A stretch of 64,000 nucleotides of DNA from Lepus europaeus (Eukaryota; Chordata; Mammalia; Lagomorpha; Leporidae): contig NC_084831.1 in NCBI RefSeq assembly GCF_033115175.1, forward strand, positions 41,572,002-41,636,001, in the 5' to 3' direction. The position numbers and the translations under genes were made by a program. The notes under the pieces were generated by a model. It had not been told where the DNA came from and did not search any database. It saw only the letters and a list, made by a program, of their open reading frames with translations. Each line of letters opens with the position of its first letter. Positions within the stretch are counted from its first letter, which is position 1. Shown in pieces: positions 1-10,667 of the stretch.

Positions 1-153
1 CTGAGACCCTGCAAGGTGTACTGAGACCCTGCAAGTGCAAGGGCTTAGGTGGCAGAGGTACCTCTGGGAAGTAGCTTGTGTTAGAACAAGGAAAATCTTT
101 CCTAGATTCTGAGATTAGAAAGAAAATAATCTGGGAATGAAAATAGTTGGATT
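1..153. other. Non-genic flank with short tandem duplication
   Basis: The window opens with a near-perfect 20-bp direct repeat (1-20 and 21-40, core CTGAGACCCTGCAAG). The rest is unremarkable unique sequence up to the first SINE. No coding signal is seen. Confidence 0.5.
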
Positions 154-484
154 GGGGCCAGCGCTGTGGCACAGTGGGTTAATGCCCTGGCCTGAAGCAT
201 GGTATCCCATATGGGTGCCAGTTTGAGACCTGGCTGTTCCACTTCCGCCAACTCTCTGCTATGGCCAGGGAAAGCAGTGGAGGATGGCCCAAGTCCTTGG
301 GCCCCTGCACCCATGTGGGAGACCCAGAAGAGACTCCTGGCTCCTGGCTTCAGAATCAGCGCAGCTCCAGCCATTGCAGCCAATTGGAGAGTGAACCATT
401 GATGGAAGACCTCTCTCTCTCTGCCTCTCCTCTTTCTGTGTAACTCTGACTCTCAAATAAATAAATAAATCTTTTTTTAAAAAA
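154..484 (+). mobile_element. CSINE: CSINE (rabbit C repeat), full length
   Basis: A tRNA-derived lagomorph SINE. The 5' head begins GGGGCCAGCGCTGTGGC, the body has the diagnostic 'gcccaagtccttgggcccctgcaccc' block, and a CT-rich stretch is followed by an (AATA)n/AATCTTT tail. It is flanked by a perfect 15-bp TSD, GAAAATAGTTGGATT, at 139-153 and 485-499. The open frames over it on both strands are SINE translations, not genes. Confidence 0.95.
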
Positions 485-499
485 GAAAATAGTTGGATT

Positions 500-3400
500 T
501 ACTGAAGTGTAGGTATTTACTCTTAGCTAATTTTACCCTAGCCCCCAAAGGCTGGAATACAGATGCTGATAATTTGTATATATATGCATAACTTGCTTTT
601 CTTCTTGGTTCTTTTTTTTTTTTTAATTCTTATTGTCCATTTTCTGGATGTGTTGATTGATACGACTTAGTGGTTGCTTCGAATTTCCAGGATCTAGCTG
701 TTAGCCCTGTCAATTTATGGATATGTTGGACTCTCTGATGAATCCTTTTTGCATATATACAAGGCATCAGCCCTGTTCAAACCCACCAGATTTAAATAGT
801 CCCCACATGAGTATCTTGAAGACAAAATCACCATGACAACCATTCAATAGGAATCATACACCTAAGGCAAGAGAAGAATGTGTTCCTACAGGGAGTCTCT
901 CATACTGTGTCCTTCATGGTCTTTCCTTGTTTAGCCTTGCTAGGCAGATCCAGCCCAGGTTTCTCTCACTGTCTTTGAACTCTGGAATCTGGCTGCTTTT
1001 TCCATTAATTTGACAGGTAGTAAGGTACTCTCTTACATTTCATTTCTTATTATATTGTTCAGCTTCTGTGTATTCCAGTCTTGTATCCCCAGCTAGTAGG
1101 AGTTCCTTGAAGATAGGGTTTAACTGCTTTGAAGGATCCCCAGGGGCCAGTCCAGTGCCGGGAGACATAAGGGATATTTGATGTATGTTTACTAACTGAA
1201 ACAGCTGATTGGAAATTAAGCTGAAGGAAAATATAAAGAACTTGGAGTTGGTTCAGAAGAGCAGATAGGGGGCATGGGAGTAGGCTCTGGAGTTATCATA
1301 TCTGGAGTTACAGCCCAGTGAGGCTGCTCACAGGCCCTGTATCTGAGGGAAGTGGCTTAGTCTCCCTGAATCTCACCTTCTTCACCTTTGTATCTCTCCT
1401 CTGTAAAACAAAAGTGTTAGTGGAGACTTCAAAGGTTGTTATAAAGATCAAATTAGATTCTTACTTATTTATGATGCTTCTTACTGTTATTGTGCATGGA
1501 AATTGCCCTTTGAGTTAGAATAATCAGACCCACCAGGAAAGACTGGGACAGATTATTTGTCTTAGAGAAGACTGGAAAAAAGGGACGGTTTATTCGATTA
1601 AGTGCTTCTCTGAAGTTGCACTTCCTGATTTGAATTTTGGTGCCATTATTAGCTAGCTGTGCAATGAAGTTTGGTCCTATTGTTTGCTAGCTATGTAACA
1701 TTGGGGCAAGTTAGCTTAAACCCTATGCAATAGAGTTTATCTGTTGTTTATTGTTCTTGAGTCTTGTGCAGATCTCTGGGCTCATTCATTCACTGTCAAT
1801 TCTGGAAATGGTAGGCAGTTTTGCTGTTCTTGGCTGGGCTGTCTCACATGTGTGGGAGTTGGTGAACTATAAGCTATTCTAGGATGACCTTGACTGGACT
1901 CACTGGGCTGCCTTCCATGTGGTCTCTTTTTCTCCAGGACAACCAGGGCTGGGCAGTGTTCCAAAAGAGAGAATGAAAATAAACAAGAACCAACACATGT
2001 GTTATTTCTGTTGCATCCTATTGGCCAAAGTAGATCACAAGGTCACCCAGATGGAGAGATGAGGGAATAGATTATATCTCTCTGTAAGAAGATCTGCAAA
2101 GTCACATTGCAAAGGGAATGACTACAAAGAGAGATGAAGATTGTGGCCAACATTACAGTTGATCTTCTATACCAGCTTAAAGTTCCTTCTAGAATAATAG
2201 AAACAAATATTTGTATCATGGTTTATGGGTTACAAAGACCTTTTGCCTGAGACTTTGGGTTAAGTATTTTTGAGCCTATACAATATGCTAGATACTATCT
2301 TAGGCACTTATTTCCTTTGAAACTTTTTCTTGCCCTTTCAATATATACTGATTGCCAACATTTGAGTAGTAAGCTTTTCTCTTAAGTCTATTGCTTTATT
2401 GATTCTTCAAGGGTCATGTTATTTATTTCCATGGTTTCATGTTCTAGTTATATGCAGGGACATCAATACTCCCACCTAAACCTCCCAGAGCTTTGTTCTT
2501 TGTCTAACTGCCTCTTGGCCAGCTCCTCATCATTATCACATGGCAAACTCGGCATGCCCAGTTGTATAACCAGATGTGCTATTATTTTAAAATATAATTA
2601 GACTAAGAATTTACAGAGTTAAAATCCTATGAAAGTACAAAGTGCATGGAATAATTGCTTGACTTTTCTATGACCTTTATGTATGACCTTTAATCACTTG
2701 AAGTTTTAGAGACAATGAAGATGCCTTTCTGTAATTGAGATTCTTAGAAAAATACTCTCTGGACAAAGGCATTGCCTTAATCTTAGGTCTGTAGGTAGGG
2801 TCCTGAATGTAGATTGCAAAGACAAGGAACTTAGCAAATTTCAGAGTTTTTATTTAGGGTTTTAGTGATGCTAAAATAGCATGTCCCATTTTTCCTTTTC
2901 CTTCAAACTGTCTCATTGATGTAACATGAAACCAAATAGAACAGTGCCGAACAGCTTGAAAGAGTGAATATCATGTGTTGAAAAGGAATATCACAGTATC
3001 ACCTGATAAAAATAGCTTGTACCCACAGCAAGCAGAGATTGGTGTGCTCTAGAAGAGTGCATGTTTTTTAAAGGTATTATTCATCCCACTCTAATAAATT
3101 GATAGGAGTTTGAAAAAGCCCTTCCAATAAGAGATTGATGGGTAGGAGAAAAGGAATCTTTATGCTGGTGATCAGGTCATTAGTTCTTAAAAACAAGCAA
3201 AGGAAATGTGGTTAAAAATGCCGGATTACTTTTCCATATTCAAATATAGTCATATTCTTTGTCAAAACTGCGAAGCCTGAAGAGGAACAAGTAAGGAACT
3301 ATGTCATTTATTTATCCAACAGGCCTTAATAGAAGACCACAACATGTATTCAATTCAGTACACATTAATTAGAAAATGTTCTACTGTGAGTGTCCAAAGG

Positions 3401-4184
3401 ATACAAAGGTGAAATAGATAAGAAATTTCCAATCATGTAAAGAAGACAAATAAAAATATGCAAATAAATATTACTGTATTAAAAGGGACAGATATAATCA
3501 GAAAGACATAGATAAAGTGGATATGGAGTTTGAATGTTCTGTCATTTATTCTAACAAAAAAAAAATTTGATTGAGTGCCTACTGCATCCAGGCACTGTGG
3601 TAGTTGCTGAGGACACAGCTTACATTCCAGCAGAGTATATCCATACCAGGCCAATAAGCCATTAAATAAAAATAATGCAGTTTCAGGGCATCATTAAATG
3701 CTATAAAGAAAATAAAGTATGTTAAAGGCAATAGACTAAGGGAAGTTGTTTTAGGTGGGTGTCCAGGGATGCAGGGAGATACAGAAATGAAGGTCTTCCT
3801 GTAAGAAAATGCTAGATATAGACATGGGAGAACAAGGAAATATTTGGTAAAAAGAAATCTGCTTTGACTGCTTTGGGGGTGGGTGAAGGAATAACATTAG
3901 AGAGTTGGAAAACTTTGCATCATTTTTTTTTTTTAAGTTTCTCAAGAGACAGCAGTACCAAGCCAGGACTGGTGGCTGGAGGCTTCAGAGGTGATAATCA
4001 GTGCTAATAGTAGAATATAGAAGAGCTTATGGCACTGTGTTTAAAAAAAAATAGTGAACTCTATAGGAGCACAGGAGTGATGTGTTTGTCATCTCCATGT
4101 CCCTGTTGCCTGTCACAGTGTCTATCACATAATAGGTATTAGGATTATTACACTTAAAGTTACTTTAAAATAACTGAGAGAAAC
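500..4184. other. Non-genic DNA with ancient repeat debris
   Basis: No exon-like frame, promoter or recent transposon is apparent. Old pieces include an L2-like segment around 1,070-1,200, a MIR at 1,270-1,500, a further MIR-like piece around 1,610-1,740, and L2/MIR-like sequence at 3,560-3,740 and 4,080-4,145. A poly-A tract (3,556-3,565) and a poly-T tract (3,922-3,935) are simple sequence. Short frames have no recognisable domains. Confidence 0.6.
1270..1500 (+). repeat. MIR SINE (ancient)
   Basis: The order of MIR landmarks is preserved: a 'ctctggagtt' head, then 'ctccctgaatctcac', a 'cctctgtaaaac' core, and a '3' 'ttgttataaagatcaaatta' segment. This matches a diverged mammalian-wide MIR in plus orientation. 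Boundaries are approximate. Confidence 0.65.
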
Positions 4185-4520
4185 GCTTCAAAAAAGGAAG
4201 ATTTATTTCATCTTATACTTTTGGAGGTTTACAGTCCAAGATCAAGTGGCCTCATTAGTCTGGCTTATATGATACGTGTAGTAGATACTGGAATGCGTGT
4301 GGAAGGAAGATCACATGGCAAGCCAAGATCAGAGAGAGAGAGAGAGAGAGAGCAGCTAGATCAAACTCAGTTTTTATAACCAACCCTCTGGTGACAATTG
4401 CCTTCAGAGGGCACATCCTAATGACCTAAAGATGTCTCACTATTCCTACCCCCTAGATGCCATAGTTAGATCAAGTCCCCACCCTTAATCCTTTAACCAT
4501 TTACATAGGAGTTTGGGGAC
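4185..4520 (+). mobile_element. MaLR-like LTR (MST/MLT type), left part
   Basis: 'ggaagatttatttcatctta', 'tcacatggcaag', an (AG)n run at 4,329-4,353, and 'agggcacatcctaatgacc ... tcaagtccccaccctt' follow the order of mammalian MaLR LTRs. The element is interrupted at 4,520. Its continuation resumes at 6,039, bordered by the duplicated 12-mer GAGTTTGGGGAC (4,509-4,520 and 6,027-6,038). Confidence 0.6.
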
Positions 4521-4851
4521 CAGGGCAAGCACTGAGGTGTAATGGCTAAAGCCACTGTTTGCAGTGTTTACATCCCCTATGGGCACCTGCTCAAGTCCCA
4601 GCTACTCCACTTCCAATGCAGCTCCCTGCTAAAATCCTGGGGAAAGCAGCAAAGGATAGCCCAAGTACTTGGGCCCCTGCTACCCACATGGGAGACCCGG
4701 AAGAAGCTTCTTGCTCCTGGCTTCAGCCTGGCCCAGTTCTGGCTCCTGTGGCCATCTGGGGAATGAACCAGTAGATGGAAGATCTCTCTCTCTACCTCTT
4801 CCTTTCTCTGTGTAACTCTGCCTTTCAAACAAATATATAGATCTTTTTTTA
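4521..4851 (+). mobile_element. CSINE: CSINE, outer element of a nest
   Basis: Older CSINE copy in plus orientation with head 'aagcactgaggtgtaatggc', body 'gcccaagtacttgggcccctgc' and tail 'cctttcaaacaaatatatag'. It inserted into the MaLR LTR with a perfect 12-bp TSD (4,509-4,520 / 6,027-6,038). Its tail was then the target for two further minus-strand CSINEs. The right TSD lies about 165 bp beyond the last SINE sequence, so the original insertion carried or acquired extra sequence (5,863-6,026). Confidence 0.85.
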
Positions 4852-4852
4852 A

Positions 4853-5147
4853 TTATTTTATTAAAAGGTCTTCCTTTCCGTTGGTTCACCCCCCAAATGG
4901 CTGCTACGGCTGGCGCGCTGCGGCCGGTGCACTGCACTGATCAGGAGCCAGGTGCCCCACCCTGGTCTCCCACATGGATGCGGGGCCCAAGCACTTGGGC
5001 CATCCTCCACTGCCTTCCCGGGCCACAGCAGAGAGCTGGACTGGAAGAGGAGCAACTGGGACAGAATCAGGCGCCCCAACCGGGACTAGAACCCGGAGTG
5101 CCGGCACCCCAGGCAGAGGATTAGCCAAGTGAGCCACGGCACTGGCC
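4853..5147 (-). mobile_element. CSINE: CSINE inserted in tail of the outer CSINE
   Basis: Reverse-oriented CSINE of the GC-rich class. It reads from 'ggtcttcctttccgttggttcacc' to 'agccacggcactggcc'. The 17-bp TSD TATAGATCTTTTTTTAA occurs at 4,836-4,852 and 5,148-5,164, perfect on both sides, which fixes its insertion into the tail of the plus-strand element. Confidence 0.95.
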
Positions 5148-5164
5148 TATAGATCTTTTTTTAA

Positions 5165-5840
5165 AAAGATTTATTTTATTTATTTGAAAGACAGAGTTAC
5201 AGAGAGAGATAGAGATAGAGAGGTCTTCCATCCGTTGGTTTACTCCCCAGATGGCTGCAACGGCTGTAGCTGAGCGGATCCAAAGCCAGGAGCCAAGAGC
5301 CAGGAGCTTCTTCCGGGTCTCCCATGTGGATACAGGGGCCCAAGGACTTGGGCAATCTTCTACTGCTTTCCCAGGCCATAGCAGAGATCTGTATCAGAAG
5401 TGAAGCAGCCGGCGCCGCGGCTCACTAGGCTAATCCTCCGCCTAGCGGCGCCAGCACACCGGGTTCTAGTCCCGGTCGGGGCACCGATCCTGTCCCGGTT
5501 GCCCCTCTTCCAGGCCAGCTCTCTGCTGTGGCCCGGGAGTGCAGTGGAGGATGGCCCAAGTCCTTGGGCCCTGCACCCACATGGGAGACCAGGAGAAGCA
5601 CCTGGCTCCTGCCATTGGATCAGCGTGGTGCGCCGGCCGCAGCCCGCCTACCGCGGCGGCCATTGGAGGGTGAACCAACGGCAAAAGGAAGACCTTTCTC
5701 TCTGTGTCTCTCTCACTGTCCACTCTGCCTGTCAAAATTAAAAAAAAAAAAGTGAAGCAGCCGGGACTAGAACCGGTGCCCCTATGGGATGCTGGCACTT
5801 CAGGCCAGGGCTTTAACCCACTGCACCACAGCGCAGGCCC
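5165..5840 (-). mobile_element. CSINE: CSINE (minus), split by a later CSINE
   Basis: Left half 5,165-5,410 starts 'aaagatttattttatttatt' and reaches 'gcagagatctgtatcag'. The right half resumes at about 5,752 ('gaagcagccgggactagaacc') and ends 'ccacagcgcaggcccc'. Flanking copies of ATARATCTTTYTTTAAAAAGA at 5,149-5,169 and 5,841-5,861 look like its TSD, differing at two positions. The break at 5,410 is a younger plus-strand insertion. Confidence 0.9.
5411..5749 (+). mobile_element. CSINE: Young CSINE, innermost element of nest
   Basis: Little-diverged, GC-rich CSINE: 'ggcgccgcggctcac', the tRNA-like B-box region 'gttctagtcccggtcgggg', 'tgcgccggccgcagcccgcc', and a CT-rich then poly-A tail. 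The TSD AAGTGAAGCAGCC (5,398-5,410 and 5,750-5,762) is perfect and lies inside the minus-strand CSINE it disrupts. Confidence 0.95.
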
Positions 5841-5862
5841 CATAAATCTTTCTTTAAAAAGA

Positions 5863-6026
5863 GTTTCGTTATGTTCTTGGAATTGTTGTATCTGTAAATC
5901 ATATTGACTCTCTTAAAAGCTAATTACAATTTCAAAAAATAAATATGTAAAACCAAAACAAACAACCAACAATAACAACAAAATAAAGGTAGTAAAATTT
6001 CAATTATTCTTTGATAAAAAGAGAAA
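5863..6026 (+). other. Unassigned sequence inside SINE insertion boundaries
   Basis: This 164-bp AT-rich stretch lies between the end of the SINE nest and the outer 12-bp TSD. It ends in an A-rich tract containing 'aaaccaaaacaaacaacc' and 'gataaaaagagaaa'. It is not CSINE sequence. It could be a downstream flank carried along by SINE read-through (3' transduction) or the remnant of a separate insertion. Confidence 0.5.
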
Positions 6027-6085
6027 GAGTTTGGGGACGGAACCCCCATTATATGAGCCTTTGAGGTGTATCCAAACCATTAGCA
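6027..6085 (+). mobile_element. MaLR-like LTR, right part
   Basis: 'gagtttggggacggaacccccattatatg' continues the LTR interrupted at 4,520. MaLR LTRs end with a comparable 'gatttgggtggggacacag' block. The first 12 bp are the right TSD of the SINE insertion. Confidence 0.55.
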
Positions 6086-6929
6086 GTGATTAAGAGTTGA
6101 TTCTTGAATTATATTTCCTAATATCACACATCTGGTTCTGTGAAATCCCTGGATCTCCTTACATTTATTTAGTAGAGGAGGTTATAGATTTAAATGGTGA
6201 TCTACAGATAACTTTTCCCAAAAAGGATGACCTGTTCTGTTTTGTCATCCCTGGATTAATAATAAACCTGAGTTAATAATAAGCCTTCTTTTATTTCATA
6301 AACTTCTTTTTTCTTTCTAGGATAAGAGAATGGTTTTGTTTGACCATAAAGCTATACCTGATTTAAACATAATATGGTAACTTGATTTCTATTTGTTCCC
6401 TTATCCATCAACATTTATTTATTTTAGGGAAACTAGGTAACCTACTCACGATTTCACAGACGGTAGTCATTGAGGTCTTGTAGTGCTAAACCTGTGCATT
6501 TTCCACTACATCCTGCTATCTTATATGAACATTTCATCTTATGCAAACTCTGTTTTTGTATCTCTGTGTCATATTTCAGTTTCTTCAACAGCAGCATCAT
6601 TTAACAACAAGAGGACTGCTTACTCCACAGACCTAGCCACCTTGGTGATGAGGACACCTTGCTTGTCTTCCAGTTCATAAAGACCTTCTGGAACTCTCTG
6701 ACCCCCTTTTTGTCTCCTAAAGCATCTATATGGTACCCCACACCTTCTCGCCCTTAGCTGGTTTTCTTTTTGATTCTGATTGAGTCTTGTCTTCCTATTT
6801 GTATGTTCTTCTAACCAGGAGTCCATTCATATTTTGTCCAACACTAGACATGGTTGCTTGTTAGTTATGTGTTTGACTCAAAACCTCTCATGGCTTAAAG
6901 GAAGGTTATAGAGAGCTCCTCCAGAACAG
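6086..6929. other. Non-genic unique sequence
   Basis: No coding exon, promoter or recent repeat was recognised. The two overlapping short frames at 6,483-6,826 (opposite strands) lack any domain or splice context and look like chance. Confidence 0.55.
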
Positions 6930-7545
6930 GGATTTTTTTTTCTAGTTTTTAATTGTTTTTTAACTTTTATTTAATGAATATAAATTTCCAAAGTACAGCT
7001 TATGGATTACAATGGCTTCCCCCTCCCATAACTTCCCTCCCACCGCAACCCTCCCCTTTCCCGCTCCCTCTCCCCTTCCATTCACATCAAGATTCATTTT
7101 CAATTCTCTTTATATACAGATGATCAGTTTAGTATATATTAAGTAAAGATTTCAACAGTTTGCCCCCACATAGCAACACAAAGTGAAAAAATACTGTTGG
7201 AGTACTAGTTATAGCATTAAATAATAGTGTACAGCACATCAAAGACAGAGATCCTACATGCTATTTTTTAAAAAATTAATTAATTTTCTATGCAATTTCC
7301 AATTTAACACCAGGTTTCTTTTTTTTTCATTTTCAATTATCTTTATATACAGAAGATTGATTCAGTATGTACTAAGTAAAGATCTCATCAGTTTGTTACC
7401 CACACAGACACACAAAGTGTAAAAATACTGTTTTAGTACTAGTTATAGCATCACTTCACATTGGACAACACATTAAGGACAGATCCCACATGAGACTTAA
7501 GTACACAATGATTTAACCGTACATATATTCCTGTTCACCAGTGTC
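6930..7545 (-). mobile_element. L1 3' UTR (rabbit-type), minus strand, 5'-truncated
   Basis: Read on the minus strand it carries the rabbit L1 landmarks 'cctcatgtgggatctctgtcc'-like text, 'tataactagtact', 'actttgtgt', 'caaactgttgaaat', 'tatataaagagaattgaaaatgaa', a purine-rich 'ggagagggag' region, and 'ataagctgta...' before an A-tail. The CAAACTGTTGAAAT/TAACTAGTACT block occurs twice (about 7,100-7,265 and 7,345-7,530), so the 3' UTR contains an internal tandem duplication. Confidence 0.85.
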
Positions 7546-7849
7546 TGGCCCAGAGTAGTGGCACAGTAAATATTTTTTAAATTAATGGTCTTGGTTTCTT
7601 TAACATCCTTGTATTTTGTTCTTGGCATTTCTGTTTATTGGTGTTCCTCTTAATTAGTGATGTTGTTTATCTCACCATCCTTGAGATGGTGTTCAGGGCT
7701 TATCTGTTTAATAATCCTAATAACAACTTGGCTATGTATAGGGCATTATACTAAGAACTTTATGCTAATTCTGTTATTAAACCCTTATAATCATCCTCTG
7801 AAGCTAGGCAGCCTGCTCCAGAGCCCACATTCCTCATCATAGTACTATA
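7546..7849. other. Non-genic spacer
   Basis: AT-rich unique sequence between the L1 3' UTR and an L2-like remnant. 'gcttatctgtttaataatcctaataac' may be old MIR/L2 debris. Nothing gene-like is seen. Confidence 0.5.
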
Positions 7850-8109
7850 TTGCCATTGTAGCATGACCCCTTCTTAGAGAGCCTCCTCTGACCCCTAGTC
7901 CAGAAGAGTTCGCCTTCTCTCCCTTGTTCTTTCTGTCCTCCTTTTCCTGCTTTATTTTTTTATGGTACTTACTACTATATAAAACTATTATAATTTTTAA
8001 CACTTGTTTTTTGCTCACTTGAATGCAGAGTTCATGAAGCTGGGAGTTTGTCTAGTTTCCTTGTGTCCCAGCTCTTGCAATAGTGCCTGGAAGACAGTAA
8101 GTACTAAAA
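7850..8109 (+). repeat. L2 LINE 3' end (ancient)
   Basis: 'gagagcctcctctgacccc', 'ctttatttttttatggtac', 'gcagagttcatgaagctggga' and 'tagtgcctggaagacagtaagtacta' follow the order of the L2 3' terminus. It is diverged. Confidence 0.7.
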
Positions 8110-8120
8110 CTGTATTTCTC

Positions 8121-8490
8121 GGCCAGCGCCATGGCTCAACAGGCTAATCCTCTGCCTAGCGGCGCCGGCACACCAGGTTCTAGTCCCGGTCGGGGCGCCG
8201 GATTCTGTCCCGGTTGCCCCTCTTCCAGGCCAGCTCTCTGCTGTGGCCCGGGAGTGCAGTGGAGGATAGCCCAAGTGCTTGGACCCTGCACCCACATGGG
8301 AGACCAGGAGAAGCACCTGGCTCCTGCCATCGGATCAGCGTGGTGCGCCGGCCACAGCGCGCCGGCCGCAGCGGCCATTGGAGGGTGAACCAACGGCAAA
8401 AGGAAGACCTTTCTCTCTGTCTCTCTCTCTCACTGTCCACTCTGCCTGCCAAAAACAAAACAAAACAAAACAAAACAAAACAAAAAAAAC
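8121..8490 (+). mobile_element. CSINE: Young CSINE with (AAAAC)n tail
   Basis: Nearly consensus GC-rich CSINE: 'ggccagcgccatggctcaac', 'gttctagtcccggtcgggg', 'cattggagggtgaaccaacgg'. It ends in an (AAAAC)n-type tail instead of plain poly-A. TSD CTGTATTTCTC at 8,110-8,120 and 8,491-8,501. Confidence 0.95.
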
Positions 8491-8501
8491 CTGTATTTCT
8501 C

Positions 8502-8909
8502 ACCATGGATGTCAACATGCTCAACCCTATCCATTCCACAATAATGGATGCATTTCTTCATTTCATCTTTGTAACAGCCTTTTTCCTGAGTTATGCATAT
8601 TTTATTTTTGCTAATTCAGCTGATATAAGTTTATTGAACATTTAATTTGCAGAGGCACAAGAGTCAAATTGAGGTTCACTGAAAATACACCTTCCTACTG
8701 GACTAGGTAGCTGCCTTTTGTGTAAGAGTTGTTGGGTACAGGTTTATCAATGATAGGTAATTTTGAGAGAAGCAGCTATGGTAGGATTCGGTAAGATCAA
8801 GAGAATACCCAAAAGCTTGATCTGACCCTGATGGAACCTGTAACTGAACCAGACAGGAGACAGTGGGCATTATCTTTCTGATGGTATGACCTAGATCGAG
8901 TCCTTTTAT
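8502..8909. other. Non-genic unique sequence
   Basis: No recognisable exon or element. It contains diverged text such as 'tgataggtaattttgagagaag' with no coding continuity. Confidence 0.5.
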
Positions 8910-8926
8910 CTTCTCTATAATTTCTT

Positions 8927-9013
8927 GAAAAAAATTATTTTATTTATTTTAAAGGCAGAGATACACACACACATACACAGAGAGAGAGAGAGAGAGACAG
9001 AGAGAGAGAGAGG

Positions 9014-9049
<36 letters not shown>

Positions 9050-9243
9050 CCAGGAGCCTGGAGTTTCTTTCAGGCCTCCCACAGAGGTGCAGGAACACAA
9101 CCACTTGGAGCGAATTCCACTGCTTTCCCGGGTGCATTAGCAGGGAGCAGGATTGGAAGTGGAGCAACTGAGTCTCAAAATGGGGCCCATATAGGATTCC
9201 AGCATCAAAAATGGCAGCTTTACCCACTAGGGCACATTGCCTG
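8927..9243 (-). mobile_element. CSINE: CSINE (minus) with expanded microsatellite
   Basis: Reverse CSINE. The A-rich tail side has become 'acacacacacatacac' followed by a long (AG)n tract (about 8,981-9,048). The body 'agccaggagcctggagttt' and the end 'ttacccactagggcacattgcc' identify the element. Imperfect TSD CTTCTCTATAATTTCTT (8,910-8,926) / CTCCTCTGTAATTTCTT (9,244-9,260). Confidence 0.9.
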
Positions 9244-9260
9244 CTCCTCTGTAATTTCTT

Positions 9261-9480
9261 ACTCCTTCTCTGTAGTGCCCTTATCTGTAAATTAAGTCCT
9301 TAAATGAAGAACAGGGATGGGAGAGAGCCTATCTACCTCATAGAGCTGTTGTAAAACTCTTCAGAGAATGTATATGATAACAGTATTTCTACTGGAACTC
9401 ACAGAGTAATATAAATGCATATAAAGTAGTTGGCACTCAATAAATAGTCAAAAATGGTATGTAATGCTATTTGTATTACT
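9261..9480 (+). repeat. MIR SINE (ancient), 3' part
   Basis: 'cccttatctgtaaattaag', 'tacctcatagagctgttgt', and 'gttggcactcaataaatagtc' are the MIR 3' landmarks in order, in plus orientation. Confidence 0.7.
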
Positions 9481-9655
9481 ATTATTAAGAAACTTGGAAA
9501 TTATTTGGAATGCTTGCAAAGTTTTGGACATCTTACTAGAGTTGATGATTAGTTTTCTTGAATTTAAACAAATGTTTGGATTGTATTTTGCTCCATGTGT
9601 GCATTTATAGACATGGGAGAGTCCTTGAATATAGTAATTAAGAATCTAGACTCTG

Positions 9656-9990
9656 GAGGCCGGTGCCATGGTGCACTAAGTTAATCCTCCGCCTGCAGTA
9701 CCAGCATCCCATATGGACGCCAGGTTCTAGTCCCAGTTGCTCCTCTTCCAGTCGAGCTCTCTGTTGTGGCCCAGGAAGGCAGTGGAGGATGGCCCAGGTG
9801 CTTGGGCACCTAAACCCGCATGGGAGACCAGGAAGTACCTGGCTCCTGGCTTCATATTGGTGCAATGCTGGCCACAGCGGCCATTTGGAGGGTGAACCAA
9901 CGGAAGGAAGACCTTTTTCTCTGTCTCTCTCTCTCTCTCTTACTGTCTATAACTCTACCTCAAATAAAAAAAAAAATTTTAATTAAAAAA
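9656..9990 (+). mobile_element. CSINE: CSINE, full length
   Basis: Head 'gaggccggtgccatggtgc', body 'gcccaggtgcttgggcacc', CT-rich tail and A-run. Perfect 16-bp TSD AAGAATCTAGACTCTG at 9,640-9,655 and 9,991-10,006. Confidence 0.95.
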
Positions 9991-10006
9991 AAGAATCTAG
10001 ACTCTG

Positions 10007-10659
10007 AAGTCAGAAGTGAGTTCAATCTTTATGTTAATGAAGAAATTAATAAAACAAATGGACTAAGGCCTAACTTCAACTTAAACCATGCGAGTTTCAG
10101 TCTTCTTTTTCTATCAAATTTTTGTTCATCATCTGAAAGGCACTGTGACCAAGATTCCAGGGCAAGAGATGTAAACTATGATCTGAGTAATTCTTTTTTT
10201 ATTATATTTTCTTTTATTATTAATGCACAAAGATCTCCTAATTATATAAGTTTCTCAGACATGGAATTCCTTCTTTTTTTTTAAACTTTTATTTAGGGCT
10301 GAGTAATTCTTAGATACCTTTTATACCTCTTTATGAATGTGGACCATCCTTTATTTCTTCCTAAGCAGAGGCACAGACATGGTTAGTCTGTAGAGTTCTA
10401 CAGACTCTTCCAGTTGTTTTATGAGGCAGATGCCAACAGCCATCAAAGTGGCAGCCCTTCACTGCCACCATCACTGAAGAATGATAAGAAACCCATAGAA
10501 GAAAGAGCTATAAACAGAGCACTCTCTTTCTCTAGTTCATCAAGGCATCAGAAAGATCCTCTTTGTCTCAGTGGTTAGACTGTGATGTACTTTAAAGGTT
10601 CAACACAGCTGTTGTCTTTACAATTGCTAGCAATGACATAAACAGTACTTCTAATATAA
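10007..10659. other. Non-genic unique sequence
   Basis: AT-rich with no exon-like features. The end of the frame that enters from the preceding SINE continues to 10,284 by chance. A fragment 'tttttttttaaacttttattt' at about 10,273-10,295 resembles an L1/SINE tail scrap. Confidence 0.5.
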
Positions 10660-10667
10660 AGATTGAG

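Noticed and set aside
8121..8490. tRNA gene (B-box-like 'gttctagtcccggtc')
   Set aside because: This is the tRNA-derived head of a CSINE and lacks a foldable cloverleaf. The same motif recurs in the other young copies.
8960..9050. CRISPR-like or structured tandem array
   Set aside because: It is (AC)n/(AG)n microsatellite expansion in a SINE tail. There are no spacer-repeat units, and this is a mammalian genome.
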